From DATBHW01 sp035307385 (lineage in GTDB: Bacteria > Chloroflexota > Ktedonobacteria > Ktedonobacterales > DATBGS01), in NCBI GenBank assembly GCA_035307385.1, contig DATGID010000110.1, positions 124,001-188,000 of the forward strand: a DNA stretch of 64,000 nt, in the 5' to 3' direction. Shown one piece after another: positions 1 to 9,026 of the stretch. A program made the translations under genes and the position numbers. Position 1 is the first letter of the stretch. Each line of letters opens with the position of its first letter. The notes beneath the pieces were generated by a model. That model was not told the DNA's origin, searched no databases, and worked only from the letters and a program-made list of their open reading frames with translations.

Positions 1-949
1 CGACGATCTGGCCGGAGCCTTGCAGGGCGTGGACGAGTTCTTCTATAAAGAAGGGGTTGCCTTCGGCGCGGGCCAGAATGGCCTGGCGGAGATCGGGCGC
101 GATGCCGCCGGGAAGCAAGCTATCGAGCAGGACGCTGGATGAGCCTTCGCTGAGTGGATTGAGCAGCAGGAGGGTGAAGAGGCGCTGGCGGTTGAGTTCG
201 GCGATGGCGCGGCCCAGAGCGCTGCCCACGCTGGGATCGATGAAGCCGTTGCGCAGAGCGCCGACGAGCAGGATGTTGGCGCTGCGCAGGCGGGTGGTGA
301 GGTAGAGCAGGAGTTCGAGGCTGGCGCTGTCGGCCCATTGCAGATCATCGAGGCAGAGCAGGATGGGATGAGATTTGGGCGCTGTATCTTTGCGCGCTTC
401 GGCCATGCGTTCAAGCAGGGTGGCAAAGCCATCGAGCAGGCCGAACTTTTCCTGGTCGGGCGTGAGCGGTTCCTGGAGGGCTGGCAGGCCAGGGAGCGCG
501 GCGATTTGCGGGAAAAGCTGGGCCAGCGATTGCAAGCCGATATGCGGCATGACGAGGCTCTGGCTGCTGCTCTCGTTGGCGCTTGTGAGGCCAAGCAGGC
601 GGGATAGGCGTTCGGGTGTGAGGCTGCGCAGGTAGGGGCGCAGCGCTTCGGTGAAAGGCAGGTAGGGAGGGAGCAAGCCGGATTCATACGCGCCGCCCCA
701 AAGGACGATGGCGTTGCTGGATTCGGCTTCGGCGGCGAGTTCGCGCAGGAGGCGTGTTTTGCCGAGACCAGCAGCCCCGGCAACCAGAACGGCGCGAGGG
801 GTGGTCGGCGCGAAGTGATCGCTGCCGGTGAAGATCGCTTTTAAGGAATGTCGCAGAAGCTCCATCTCCCGCTCGCGGCCCACCAGCGGCGCAGGCGATG
901 ACGCGGGCCGCTGAGGTGGGGGATTGCTGGCGAAGGGCCACTGTATCAT
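1..949 (-). CDS. Predicted AAA/STAND-type ATPase, partial at window edge
   Basis: The reading frame is open from the ATG at 949 down to position 1 and continues outside the window. About 316 residues are visible. A Walker A motif (GAAGLGKT) lies near residue 60 and a Walker B motif (LLCLDDLQWAD) near residue 205. The text after it (RAEGNPFFIEELV) is typical of the predicted-ATPase half of large LuxR/MalT-like or adenylate-cyclase-associated regulators. In that family the ATPase senses a ligand or partner and is followed by TPR repeats and often an effector domain, which would lie off the edge. Confidence in the ATPase is high; the type of regulator is not visible. Confidence 0.85.
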   Translation of the reverse strand, partial: MIQWPFASNPPPQRPASSPAPLVGREREMELLRHSLKAIFTGSDHFAPTTPRAVLVAGAAGLGKTRLLRELAAEAESSNAIVLWGGAYESGLLPPYLPFTEALRPYLRSLTPERLSRLLGLTSANESSSQSLVMPHIGLQSLAQLFPQIAALPGLPALQEPLTPDQEKFGLLDGFATLLERMAEARKDTAPKSHPILLCLDDLQWADSASLELLLYLTTRLRSANILLVGALRNGFIDPSVGSALGRAIAELNRQRLFTLLLLNPLSEGSSSVLLDSLLPGGIAPDLRQAILARAEGNPFFIEELVHALQGSGQIV

Positions 950-981
950 GCTGGGTTCCTGCCTTGCTGAAGGCTGGGCTG

Positions 982-1452
982 TTATGGCCTCTGGCTTATT
1001 GGCTTACCAGCCGGTTGAGAGGCGGCAGGAGTGCGCGGCTGGTAGCGTTGGTGATAGACAAAGATGGCGAGAAAGACAATCTCAAAGGCGAGATCGAAGA
1101 TGATATACCCCCAGAAAAACGGGTTAAAGTGAGGCTGAGACGCATCGTAGAGCAAGCCTGCCGGAACGAGCGCGCCGTAGACGATGCCGACGACGACGAG
1201 CGGGCGCACACGCAGCCAGTCTTGCTCGCGGGCCAGCAGGAAGGCTCCGGCGGCGTTGCCCAGGACGATGGCACCGATGAAATGGCCGAGAATGGGCGTC
1301 GGGTCGGTGGCTTTGGGCCAGACACAGGTGGTGGTCTGCGGCAGGCAAAGCGAGGCTTCGAGGTGGAAGAAGAAGATGAGGCCAACGATGAGGTTGAAAA
1401 GGCCAGCCACCAGTGCCAGCAGGCGCTCGTAGCGCGAAAAGGAGCGCTGCAT
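982..1452 (-). CDS. Four-helix membrane protein, unknown function
   Basis: 156 residues with four hydrophobic stretches, near residues 10-32, 54-74, 83-103 and 113-135, and a short basic, proline-rich C-terminal tail. A GGCGGA box precedes the ATG. It lies between the ATPase and the aminotransferase genes on the same strand, but the 92-base gap to the upstream gene and 32-base gap to the downstream one do not prove an operon. It resembles small DUF-type membrane proteins; I do not recognise a specific family. Confidence 0.75.
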   Translation of the reverse strand: MQRSFSRYERLLALVAGLFNLIVGLIFFFHLEASLCLPQTTTCVWPKATDPTPILGHFIGAIVLGNAAGAFLLAREQDWLRVRPLVVVGIVYGALVPAGLLYDASQPHFNPFFWGYIIFDLAFEIVFLAIFVYHQRYQPRTPAASQPAGKPISQRP

Positions 1453-1544
1453 TTTCTATCCGCCTTTCCGCCTGCATAGAAATCCTCTGCCTAACCTTGC
1501 TTGCCAGTGATCCAGACCATTATACACTAGATCGTATAGCCTGG

Positions 1545-2759
1545 CTAGAGGGAGGCGGGCTGCTGGGCGCGCAGGTCGGCCAGAGCGCTGGCGAGTTGAT
1601 CTATCTCGGCTTCGGTGTTGTAGAAGCCGAGGGAGGCGCGATTGAATGCAGGCTCGGGGGTGTCGCGGATGATGATGTTGCGCTCGCGCAGCCTGGTGGT
1701 GACATCGGCGGGCGCGATGCCTTCCAGCGAGAAGTGGATGAGTCCGGCCATGTGATCTTTGGGTGTGTGAATGGTGACGCCTTCGATGGCGCTGAGCGCC
1801 TGATAGGCATATTGGCCGAGGGCGGCGATGCGTTGATAGACCCAATCGAGGCCGATGTCCTGTATGAGCCAGTTGAGGCTGGTGGCGAAGGCGCTGAGGG
1901 CGGGTGGATAGAGCGAGGCGGCTTCGTAGCGCTGCGCGCCATCGGCGGGAATGAAGTAGCCTTCGGTGGTGCTGAGGTGGTTTTTGACGCCCATGTAGCC
2001 AAAGTAGGTGGGCTGGATGTCGCTGAGACGGTCTTTGCGGATGAAGAGCGCGCCGGTGCCATCGGGACCGCAGAGCCACTTTTGCCCCGAACAGGCGTAG
2101 GCATCGACGCCAAGGTCGTAGACGTTGGACGGGACCATGCCGCAGGATTGGGCGGCGTCGCAGATGAAGAGCGCGCCGCTCTGGTGAGCGAGGTCGGCCA
2201 GTTGGCGGATGGGCAAGACCATGCCGCTGGCCCAGGAGACATGGGAGAGGACGACGGCTTTGGTGCGCGGGGTGAGGACGCGCTGCAAGGCTTCGATGGG
2301 GTCGACGCCGGGCAGGCCGATCTGAGTCATGCGCAGTTTTGCGCCGTAGCGCTGCTTGATGAGGTAGGCCGGATGCAGGCCGCCCGCGTGCTCCGGGCTG
2401 GCGGTGACCAGTTCGTCGCCTTTTTGCCAGTCGAGGCCCATGAGGGCGATGTTCATGCCTTCGGTGGTGTTGTGGGTGAGGGCAATCTCCGCCGGGTCGC
2501 AGCCAAGGATGGTTGCCACGCTGGCGCGCAGTTGGCCCCATAGCTCGAACAGGCGCATGAAGGTGGCGAGGCCAACGCGCCCTTCGGTGAGTTCGGTCTG
2601 GGCATATTGCACAAGGGCATCGTGGCTGCGGCGAGGGATGGGGCCGTTGGTTCCGGCGTTGAGGAAGACAAGATTTTGAAGGACAGGGAATTCGTCGCGG
2701 ATGGCGGTTATTTTTTCCTGGTCGGCGACGAGCAGGTTCTGCGCAACTCGCTCTTGCAT
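1545..2759 (-). CDS. Class V aminotransferase, cysteine desulfurase-like (PLP enzyme)
   Basis: 404 residues, normal length for fold type I class V aminotransferases. Visible marks are the N-terminal FLNAGTNGP segment, THNTTEG (phosphate-binding region), SHVSWASG, the ICDAAQ aspartate that contacts the pyridine nitrogen, and SGQKW, whose lysine forms the Schiff base with PLP. The family includes cysteine desulfurases, isopenicillin-N epimerase-like enzymes and kynureninase-like enzymes. No SufS/IscS active-site cysteine loop is obvious, so the isopenicillin-N epimerase-like or generic class is more likely. A GAGGAAG box precedes the ATG. The protein is probably cytoplasmic. The substrate cannot be told from sequence or neighbours. 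Confidence 0.88.
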   Translation of the reverse strand: MQERVAQNLLVADQEKITAIRDEFPVLQNLVFLNAGTNGPIPRRSHDALVQYAQTELTEGRVGLATFMRLFELWGQLRASVATILGCDPAEIALTHNTTEGMNIALMGLDWQKGDELVTASPEHAGGLHPAYLIKQRYGAKLRMTQIGLPGVDPIEALQRVLTPRTKAVVLSHVSWASGMVLPIRQLADLAHQSGALFICDAAQSCGMVPSNVYDLGVDAYACSGQKWLCGPDGTGALFIRKDRLSDIQPTYFGYMGVKNHLSTTEGYFIPADGAQRYEAASLYPPALSAFATSLNWLIQDIGLDWVYQRIAALGQYAYQALSAIEGVTIHTPKDHMAGLIHFSLEGIAPADVTTRLRERNIIIRDTPEPAFNRASLGFYNTEAEIDQLASALADLRAQQPASL

Positions 2760-2798
2760 GGGGTGTTCTTCCTCGCTTCTTTGGTGACGCGGTTCAGG

Positions 2799-3092
2799 TT
2801 AGTCGACGCGGCGGATTTCGCTCTGGCGGGCGTGAAGGGCTGCCTGTTCTTCGGCGTGGCGGATGGCATGGTTGAGCATGGCAATTTGCCGCTCAACGAT
2901 GTCTATCAATTTTTGTCTGGCTCCGGCGAGTTGGAGGGCAGAAAGCTGCTGAAGCTGTTCGTCGCGTTGGGCGTAGAGGACTCTGAGCAGTTCGCGGTCG
3001 CTGTCCAACAGCCAGGGAGGGGTGATATCTTCGGAAGTGGTGGGGCTGGCATGCTGGTCTGGCGGCGTTTCCGGGCTGATGGTCTGGTTCAT
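2799..3092 (-). CDS. Small hypothetical protein with a helical, coiled-coil-like body
   Basis: 97 residues: an acidic, Ser/Thr/Pro-rich N-terminus of about 25 residues, then a continuous helical region rich in Gln, Leu, Glu and Arg (residues 30-92), likely a coiled coil. The start is supported by an AAAGGG box. The stop is 39 bases before the aminotransferase start on the same strand, so the two may be cotranscribed. No family recognised. Confidence 0.6.
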   Translation of the reverse strand: MNQTISPETPPDQHASPTTSEDITPPWLLDSDRELLRVLYAQRDEQLQQLSALQLAGARQKLIDIVERQIAMLNHAIRHAEEQAALHARQSEIRRVD

Positions 3093-3205
3093 GGATGGAC
3101 CCTTTCTGTTGCAGGCAGGTGTATTTCAAGGTGCGAAGACTCGCCCTTGATATGATGGAGTGTTTGTTCTTTCTGCTCTTTTTGTACCAGAATGGCAGGC
3201 AAAGA

Positions 3206-4135
3206 TCAAGCCCTGGCCTGACGAGGACGCCAGAGTTCGAGTGTTTTTTGTTCGCCGCCAGTGGCGATCTGGCTGCCATCGGGTGACCAGGCGAGCGAGG
3301 AGATGACGCTGGAGCAGCGATGCGTGGCGAGAGTTTCGCCGCTGTGGCCGCTCCAGAGGAAGATGGTGTTGCCGCTGGCGGAGGCGAGGCGCGAGCCATC
3401 GGGGGACCATTTCAGGGCGCTGACCCAGTGGGGCGTCTGGTGGTCGGCGTTGGAGATGTGATCGCGATAGGTGAAGAGGTGTTTGCCGGTGGCGGCGTCC
3501 CAAAGGTGGACGGTGTCATCGCTGGTGGAGGCGATGTATTTGCCATCGGGCGACCAGGCGGCAACGCGCACCCAACTGACGTAATGTTGATAGGTGAAGA
3601 TGGTTTCGCCGCTGACGGTGTCCCAGACCTGCACTTCTTGATTTCCGGCGCTGGAGGCGATGCGCTTGCCATCGGGTGACCAGGCCAGGGCAGTGATGAA
3701 GCCGCAGGAGAGGCCATGCCCGCGATAGGTGCGGGCGGAGTCGCCGTGCTTGCTGCCCCAGATATGGACGGCGCTGTCGAAGCCGCCGGAGGCGATGCAA
3801 CTGCCATCGGGCGACCAGGTGACGGCTGAGACGAGATCGGCGTGGCCCTGGTAGGTGAGCAGGGGGCTTTCGTTGCCGACCTGCCAGACCTGGACGGTTT
3901 TGTCGAGGGCGCTGGAGGCAATGCGTTTGCCATCGGGCGACCAGGTAACGGCGGTGAGGCCACGCCCGTGGCCGCGATAGGTGAAGAGGAGAAGGCCGCT
4001 GGAGGCATCCCAGACCTGGGCGATGCCGTCGTGGCCGCCGGTGACGATGCAGAGACCATCGGGCGACCAGGCCAGCGAACGCATGGCAGGAAGCGCGGTC
4101 TGCGCGGTGGTCTTTTCCCGGTAGCGGATACTCAT
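3206..4135 (-). CDS. Seven-bladed WD40 repeat protein
   Basis: I prefer the ATG at 4135 over one seven codons upstream because AAAGGAAGG lies at the right distance before it. The 309-residue product is almost wholly seven WD40 repeats, each with a WSPDG turn and ending in VWD, IWG, LWS or similar. That is a complete beta-propeller with no extra domain. WD40 propellers are protein-protein scaffolds. Stand-alone ones, and ones fused to kinases, are frequent in Chloroflexota, Cyanobacteria and Planctomycetota. The last repeat (ELWRP) is shortened. No partner is evident; the TIR-TPR gene lies next upstream on the same strand. Confidence 0.92.
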   Translation of the reverse strand: MSIRYREKTTAQTALPAMRSLAWSPDGLCIVTGGHDGIAQVWDASSGLLLFTYRGHGRGLTAVTWSPDGKRIASSALDKTVQVWQVGNESPLLTYQGHADLVSAVTWSPDGSCIASGGFDSAVHIWGSKHGDSARTYRGHGLSCGFITALAWSPDGKRIASSAGNQEVQVWDTVSGETIFTYQHYVSWVRVAAWSPDGKYIASTSDDTVHLWDAATGKHLFTYRDHISNADHQTPHWVSALKWSPDGSRLASASGNTIFLWSGHSGETLATHRCSSVISSLAWSPDGSQIATGGEQKTLELWRPRQARA

Positions 4136-4338
4136 GGGCGCACCTTCCTTTCTCAAGCGCTATTGTATCCCCTGTGGCAAGCGAGGCAGCCATGATGCAT
4201 AGAGCGCCTGCTATGTGTACCCACAGAATACCAAATGAGCGCTGCTTTGTCAAGTCAAGAGGCCGCGCCTGAGAACTCCTCTGGAGTATGGCGCAGGGGA
4301 GGAGTCAGCGGCGCGACCTGAAAGGAAGGTGCAAGTGG

Positions 4339-4656
4339 TTAGCGCGCGGTGAGCGGTCGCCAGCGTTCGCCAACGGCGGCGCGGCGCGAGGCACGCTCGG
4401 CGCGGGCGTGGCCCGGCCAGCGCCAGGGCGGGACGGGATTGGATGGCGCGCTCATGGGCCGCCAGCGGCGCAGCAGATTTTGTTCGGTGGCGCGGGTGGC
4501 TTGATTGATGCGCAGGCCCGCTGCCTCGGAGAGAGAGCGGGCTGGCCGGATGATGAGCCGCCAGCGCAGGCGAAGGGTGGATGGGTCGGGGGTGAGGGTG
4601 TTGGGGGCAGCGGGGGAGAGTGGAAGGTCGAGGGTTCGCTGTACTGCTTGACGCAT
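4339..4656 (-). CDS. Possible small basic hypothetical protein
   Basis: 105 residues, rich in Arg, Pro and Ala, with no recognisable domain. An AGGAGG box lies about 13 bases before the ATG, a little far. It sits between the WD40 and TIR-TPR genes on the same strand. A longer frame (4250-4984) overlaps it but runs into the TIR-TPR gene and is less likely. In DNA this GC-rich, long chance frames are common, so support is weak. Confidence 0.35.
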   Translation of the reverse strand: MRQAVQRTLDLPLSPAAPNTLTPDPSTLRLRWRLIIRPARSLSEAAGLRINQATRATEQNLLRRWRPMSAPSNPVPPWRWPGHARAERASRRAAVGERWRPLTAR

Positions 4657-4766
4657 AGGCGCTTTGATGCCTCCTACTGAGAGGTGAACACATTGGCCGC
4701 AGGAGTACCACTGGTATTGTACGCGCTGATGGAACAGATGTCCAGAGCGAGCGGGCTGATGGTGGT

Positions 4767-5747
4767 CTACTCATCATCTTTGTAGCCAAGTGCGCGCGCT
4801 TTCTTGTAGGCTTGCTCTGCCTCGGCCTTCTGACCCGATTGTTTGAACACCATCCCCATGTTGTGGTAAGCAAATCCGTTGGCAGGGTCGATCCGGATGG
4901 CGCGTGTAAAGGCACGCCACGCCTCGTGGTATTGCTTGAGATGGAAGAGTGCAATACCCTGGTGGACGTGGAAATAGGCGTCATTAGGGTTAAGTTGGAT
5001 GGCGAGTTGCAGCGCGGTCAGCGCTTCTTCATAGCGTTGGAGGTCGTTGAGCGTATAGCCTCTGGCAAAATGATAATCTGCATTGGTAGGGTCAAGCTGG
5101 ATGGTGCGATCAAAGACTGTGAGCGCCATCTCATAATTCCCTGCCGCGCTGTACTCAACGCCTTCCTCAAACCACTGGTGGACATTCTTTTCTGGCGCTT
5201 GGGGTACTGCTGGCGCTGGCGCAGGAGCCGTGCGCAGCGCGGGGGCTGGTGGGGATTTGAGTGGCTGTGGCTGATCTGGGTGCTGGTGTTCATTGAGCGC
5301 TTTGGAGACAAGCTCGACGACCTTGACCCAGATTCTGTCGCGGGCACCCTGGTCTTTTTCGCTGAGTGGTTCGGAGGGGTTGTTGACGGTCTGGAACTTT
5401 GCCAAGGGGGTGTGCGCGAAGAGGCAATAGCGCAGGATGACGACGAGCAGCAACGCGCCTTCGTTTTGGGCAGCTTCGAGAAGCGGCGGGAGTTCGTGGC
5501 TGTTGATAAATTCGGAGGCAAGGAAGGATGGGCTGACAAGTAAGATGGCTACTTTGGCCGATGTGATGGCTTGCTTGATGTTGTCTTCCCAGGGCATGCC
5601 GGGCGTGAGCTTCTGGTCATCCCAATAGTGGATGAGACCCTGCTTTTCATAGTGGGCAAGATGTTCGTGAAGCTCTTCCAGATATGTGCGGTCTTTGTGG
5701 CTGTAGCTGATAAACGCTTTGGTGCGCTGAGAAGAAGATGCTGCCAT
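4767..5747 (-). CDS. TIR domain-TPR repeat protein
   Basis: The ATG at 5747 is preceded by AAGGA. The 326-residue product begins with a TIR domain (residues about 10-150). It has the strand motif AFISYSHKD, the WDDQKLTPG loop and a SPSFLASEF...HEL helix in which a Glu fits the catalytic position of NAD-cleaving TIRs. A Pro/Ala linker follows (about 160-190), then four TPR repeats ending in YKKARALGYKDD. Bacterial TIR proteins may be NADases in antiphage defence or signalling adaptors. Which applies here cannot be told, but the TPR array suggests it docks to a partner. It is a single gene, with no effector such as a ThsA homologue nearby. Confidence 0.88.
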   Translation of the reverse strand: MAASSSQRTKAFISYSHKDRTYLEELHEHLAHYEKQGLIHYWDDQKLTPGMPWEDNIKQAITSAKVAILLVSPSFLASEFINSHELPPLLEAAQNEGALLLVVILRYCLFAHTPLAKFQTVNNPSEPLSEKDQGARDRIWVKVVELVSKALNEHQHPDQPQPLKSPPAPALRTAPAPAPAVPQAPEKNVHQWFEEGVEYSAAGNYEMALTVFDRTIQLDPTNADYHFARGYTLNDLQRYEEALTALQLAIQLNPNDAYFHVHQGIALFHLKQYHEAWRAFTRAIRIDPANGFAYHNMGMVFKQSGQKAEAEQAYKKARALGYKDDE

Positions 5748-5819
5748 CAACCTGCATCCTTGTATTGAATGATCGAGTGAGCGCTGGTTGATGAGAGGAT
5801 ATCAGACTGCCGCTGCTGA

Positions 5820-6440
5820 GTCAAGTGAGAAGTGAATGCTCAGCATTAGCAACGGTTGCGCTGGCGCGGCGGTTGGCCGCCCAGCCCAGCCCGTTGGCGA
5901 GGGGAAGCGGCGCGGCACGCGGAACAGGACGCCCCCAGCCCCGCTGGCGGTTGAAACCGCGCCTAGGGGCGTTCCGCTACCAAGTCCGCCTGCGCGGACT
6001 CCCCTCCCGCGTGGGCGCGGCGGGTGCTGTGGGCGCGCAAGGTTTGCGCTGGCGCGGCGTTGGCCGCCTGGAAGGCGGCGGTACGAGTCAAGTTTATCTT
6101 TTTGGGCTATGGCGCTTGACAGGTCGAGTGAGAGATGGTATGCTCTCTTTGTCGGTTTGTTGTTTTTGTTTGTGAGGTGTTGTTCGCACAAGAGATAAGC
6201 GCATAGACGCGGATGGCATGGCGCGCTGGTGTTAGTAGCACCGACGCGCCACTCGCCCCAAACCTGGACCAGCCAGGATTGAGACTGGGTGGTATTGTAT
6301 CCCATTGTGCCTTTCGACCTCTCAGCGGCTCTCTCCTGGTGTGGCGGCTCGGCAATGCGCCGGGTAGTCCACAGCGGACGCAGCAATGCGTTCCCAGGCG
6401 AGAGCCGTTTCGCGTGCCAGGAGGCGCGAAAGGAGCAGGT
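5820..6440. repeat. GC-rich non-coding stretch with REP-like repeats
   Basis: This 620-base interval has no convincing gene. Two near-identical direct copies of a 24-25-base motif (core GCTGGCGCGGCG, then TTGGCCGCC) lie at 5857-5881 and 6045-6068. Between them are short hairpins such as GTCCGCCTGCGCGGAC. The TTGGCCGCC core also appears in the inverted repeats flanking the transposase at 20.2 kb, which suggests a genome-wide family of short interspersed repeats. Long open frames on either strand here are composition artefacts. Confidence 0.6.
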
Positions 6441-6442
6441 CG

Positions 6443-6976
6443 ATGTTTGTCTATGGGGGCAAGGGGTCTAAGGCTGCGGATGGGTCGGCGGCGCGGCGGA
6501 GGGCAGCGCGGGCGGCGGGCGAGGATGAGATGTCGCCGGAGGGTCGGCGGTTCGAACTGGCGCTGCTGGTGGCGGGGCTGCCCGCTGCCGGGCGCGAGGC
6601 GTGCGCGCAGGGGCTGCTGCCGCTGGTGGCGAAGCGCCCGGCGTGGCAAGAAGAGGATGTGGGTGAGGAAGCGGCGGAGCAATGCCGCGATTGGTGGCAT
6701 CCGCTGGCGGAGGAGCGCTTGCACCAGCAGACGCCGCGCGGGCTGCTGCTGACGATGCAGACGGAACTGGAAAGCGGGTTACGCAGTATGGCAACGCCGC
6801 TGTGGCTGCTGAATCGCATCGTGCGGCGGGTGTGGCTGCTGCATCAGGGGCAGCGGGTGGGCCAGGCGTATCGGGAGTTGGAGCGGCAGCTTGGGGACGC
6901 GGCGCTGGCGCTGGCGTGGGTGAGCCAGATGGTAGGTGGGCTGGCTCGCGTGGGCATTTTGAAAGATGAGAGGTGA
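6443..6976 (+). CDS. Hypothetical protein, helical, first plus-strand gene of the phage-like region
   Basis: 178 residues from the ATG at 6443, chosen because AAAGGAG lies just upstream; the frame is open further upstream without a ribosome binding site. The first 40 residues are basic and Ala-rich. The rest is predicted helical, with Trp-rich patches (DWWHPL, TPLWLLNRIVRRVWLL). No family recognised. It shares strand and ribosome-site style with the capsid gene downstream. Confidence 0.6.
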   Translation: MFVYGGKGSKAADGSAARRRAARAAGEDEMSPEGRRFELALLVAGLPAAGREACAQGLLPLVAKRPAWQEEDVGEEAAEQCRDWWHPLAEERLHQQTPRGLLLTMQTELESGLRSMATPLWLLNRIVRRVWLLHQGQRVGQAYRELERQLGDAALALAWVSQMVGGLARVGILKDER

Positions 6977-7010
6977 GACGGTTTTGTGATCTTGGGGAAA
7001 ACTGGTGGTG

Positions 7011-7050
7011 GATTTGACGGGAAGTGACGGATGTTGACGGAACTTGACGG
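7011..7050. repeat. Four 10-bp tandem repeats carrying TGACGG
   Basis: TGACGG occurs at 7015, 7025, 7035 and 7045, exactly 10 bases apart, so all copies face the same side of the helix. A short palindrome, TTCGA-N4-TCGAA, follows at 7090-7103. The cluster lies between the genes at 6443 and 7232. Phased direct repeats of this kind usually bind a regulator or an initiator protein. Confidence 0.6.
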
Positions 7051-7231
7051 GCTTGTCAATATGGAACTTTTGTTCTATATTTTTAAATGTTCGAGCGATC
7101 GAATATGAGAGGCAGGGGCCGGTGGCTGTGGTGACGGGTTGGGTTGGGGAATCCGGCCTTGCCTGGCCTCTCAGTTATTTGGGCGAGGGTCTTGCCGCCT
7201 TCCGGGCGGCGCTGCAAGAGGGAGGGGCGCG

Positions 7232-7450
7232 ATGAGTGATAATCGTTTTGGAAAGCTGGCGGAAGATGCGCTGTCGACGCTGGGGAAGCTGCCGGATACG
7301 CGAGAACTGCCGCAGGGTGTGGGCTGGGGCAATGTGCAGTCTTTCGAGGGCTGGAGCGTGCGGCGGGCGCGGCAGGCGCAGCGGGCGCTGGGGCTGCGAT
7401 TGGTGGAACGCGGCGGGTCGGTGGAGGATGTGCGGCCAAAGCCCTATTAA
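7232..7450 (+). CDS. Small hypothetical protein
   Basis: 72 residues from an ATG preceded by GAGGGAGGGG. A short open frame upstream ends with its TGA overlapping this ATG (ATGA), so a tiny leader gene is possible. The product has a helical middle (WSVRRARQAQRALGL) and a charged C-terminus. No family recognised. It lies just after the 10-bp repeat cluster. Confidence 0.55.
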   Translation: MSDNRFGKLAEDALSTLGKLPDTRELPQGVGWGNVQSFEGWSVRRARQAQRALGLRLVERGGSVEDVRPKPY

Positions 7451-7537
7451 ATGCAGTGTGCGCTGCGACAGCTTTGTCGCAGCGCACTATCGACAGCCAG
7501 CTTAACGCTGGACGAAGGACCACAGAGTATGATCTGC

Positions 7538-8389
7538 TTAGACGCCAAAGGCGATGGCAGGCAACCGACCATAGGAGGTTTGCCAGGCCGGGTCTGGCTC
7601 AGAAAAGGTGGTGGGCCAGATGTTCATACTCTGCGGGGCGATGGATGGGCGAGGCCGGTTGGTGACAACCAGATTCACCCGGTGAGCCAGCGTGGAAAGC
7701 TCGCTGCTGGCGCGTGCGTCAGCAAAGATATCTGGAGCGTTTTGTGGGTCGACGCTCAGTAGGAAAGCGAGCGATGAAGTTGGCAGTCGATTAGGGCGGT
7801 GTGGGACGATGAAGTTCTGGCGAGGCTTGAGCGGTTGGGCGCTGGCCGGAATGCGCGGCAGGGAGGTTGTTGGCTGCTTTGTTTTGGGCGCGCGCTGGGC
7901 TGAGCCGCTGGCGGCTGCGAGCAGGCGCGGCAGGACATCGGATGTGATGTAGGTAGGCAGGCTCTGCCTTTTGGCGCTGGCGCTGCGGAAGGCGGCGGTT
8001 TCAGCGGGCGCGGCGCTGCTCTGCCAGGAGGCTCTGCGGCGCGGTTTGGCCGGTTCGTGCGGCTCGCCAACGATGGCGAGGCGGGCTAAGCCGCGCAGGT
8101 AGTGGATGGCTTCGGTTGAGCCAGGGTCGCTGATGTGGTCTAGCCCGGTGCCCAGGACGGCAAAGAGGTTGACGAGGGCGGCGATGGTGATGCTGGCGAC
8201 GCCCACGACAGGCGAGGGTACGAGCAGCGCCATTGCCAGACCCGTCAGTGAGGTCGCCAGGCAGATGACGGCTGCGCCCAACACCGGACCACGCTGGAGC
8301 CTGGCGGGGGCGAGGATGTTGGCGGCGATTTGTACGAGGGCGATCAGGTTGAAGATGGTCAACATTACCAGAGCGCTGATGTCGAACAT
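7538..8389 (-). CDS. Membrane protein with N-terminal helices and a long disordered tail
   Basis: 283 residues. Three hydrophobic helices (about 5-27, 34-57, 61-82) are followed by a long basic, Ser/Pro/Ala-rich region likely to be disordered and cytoplasmic. AAAGGAGGG lies directly before the ATG. It runs against the neighbouring plus-strand genes. Function unknown. Confidence 0.65.
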   Translation of the reverse strand: MFDISALVMLTIFNLIALVQIAANILAPARLQRGPVLGAAVICLATSLTGLAMALLVPSPVVGVASITIAALVNLFAVLGTGLDHISDPGSTEAIHYLRGLARLAIVGEPHEPAKPRRRASWQSSAAPAETAAFRSASAKRQSLPTYITSDVLPRLLAAASGSAQRAPKTKQPTTSLPRIPASAQPLKPRQNFIVPHRPNRLPTSSLAFLLSVDPQNAPDIFADARASSELSTLAHRVNLVVTNRPRPSIAPQSMNIWPTTFSEPDPAWQTSYGRLPAIAFGV

Positions 8390-9026
8390 GGTGGCCCTCC
8401 TTTGGTGGGCAGAGGCGTGATGCTCCTCGAATGATAGAGAGATAGCAGACAGCTAGCCGGGCTGATGGGCGCAAAGATGCCCCCGTAGACCGATGAGTGC
8501 GATGTATGCGCGCATGTTGAGATCGGGCGACTCGGCGAGCATGGGAACAAGAGAGACGGAGCGAGAGGTGGGAGGACGCGCCTGTTTTTGCCCTGCTGGG
8601 TGTGGCGCAGCAATGCCAGGAAAGGCCGCCGGATGAAGCAGTCAGCCGGATGCCGTTTGCTTGGCGAGAGATGACCACACAGGCAACGCGCGTCACGGTG
8701 CGTAAAGATGATGTGCCAGGGGTGATGATTCCGGTTTGCCGGTCCGCGGCGCGGAGGGCGCGCTGGGAACGAGCGGGGCTTTCGGCCAGCTAACCAGCGA
8801 GCGAGGGCTAGCGACCTGAGCCGGGGTGACACCGTGGGTACGTTGTTTTATAGCTATTCCCGCACGCCGATTGACGCACAGGAGATGCAATCACAGGAAG
8901 CGTTCCACATCGCGCGGAGTTCCATCGCTGGTTTTCCACACACGGGGCCGCACTGGTCAACGAAGCAAAAAGTGTGCCGGTTTTGGGGTTTTCTGGCGCG
9001 CAAAAACGAAAAATCAGACGATTTCG
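8390..9026. other. Intergenic stretch without a supported gene
   Basis: About 640 bases between two minus-strand membrane protein genes. Several short open frames exist on both strands, but none has a ribosome site together with protein-like composition. The composition is less GC-rich at 8,830-9,020. I see no clear repeat or RNA gene. Confidence 0.4.

Noticed and set aside
43..783. Minus-strand frame of 246 codons
   Set aside because: Ser/Ala/Pro/Arg-rich translation without domain; it is the shadow of the ATPase frame that runs from 949 through position 1.
1413..2543. Plus-strand frame of 376 codons
   Set aside because: Antisense shadow of the class V aminotransferase, whose PLP motifs are clear on the other strand.
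4250..4984. Minus-strand frame of 244 codons
   Set aside because: Overlaps the well-supported TIR-TPR gene in another frame and has low-complexity composition.
5802..6386. Minus-strand frame of 194 codons
   Set aside because: Lies across the repeated GC-rich motifs and has no ribosome site or protein-like composition.
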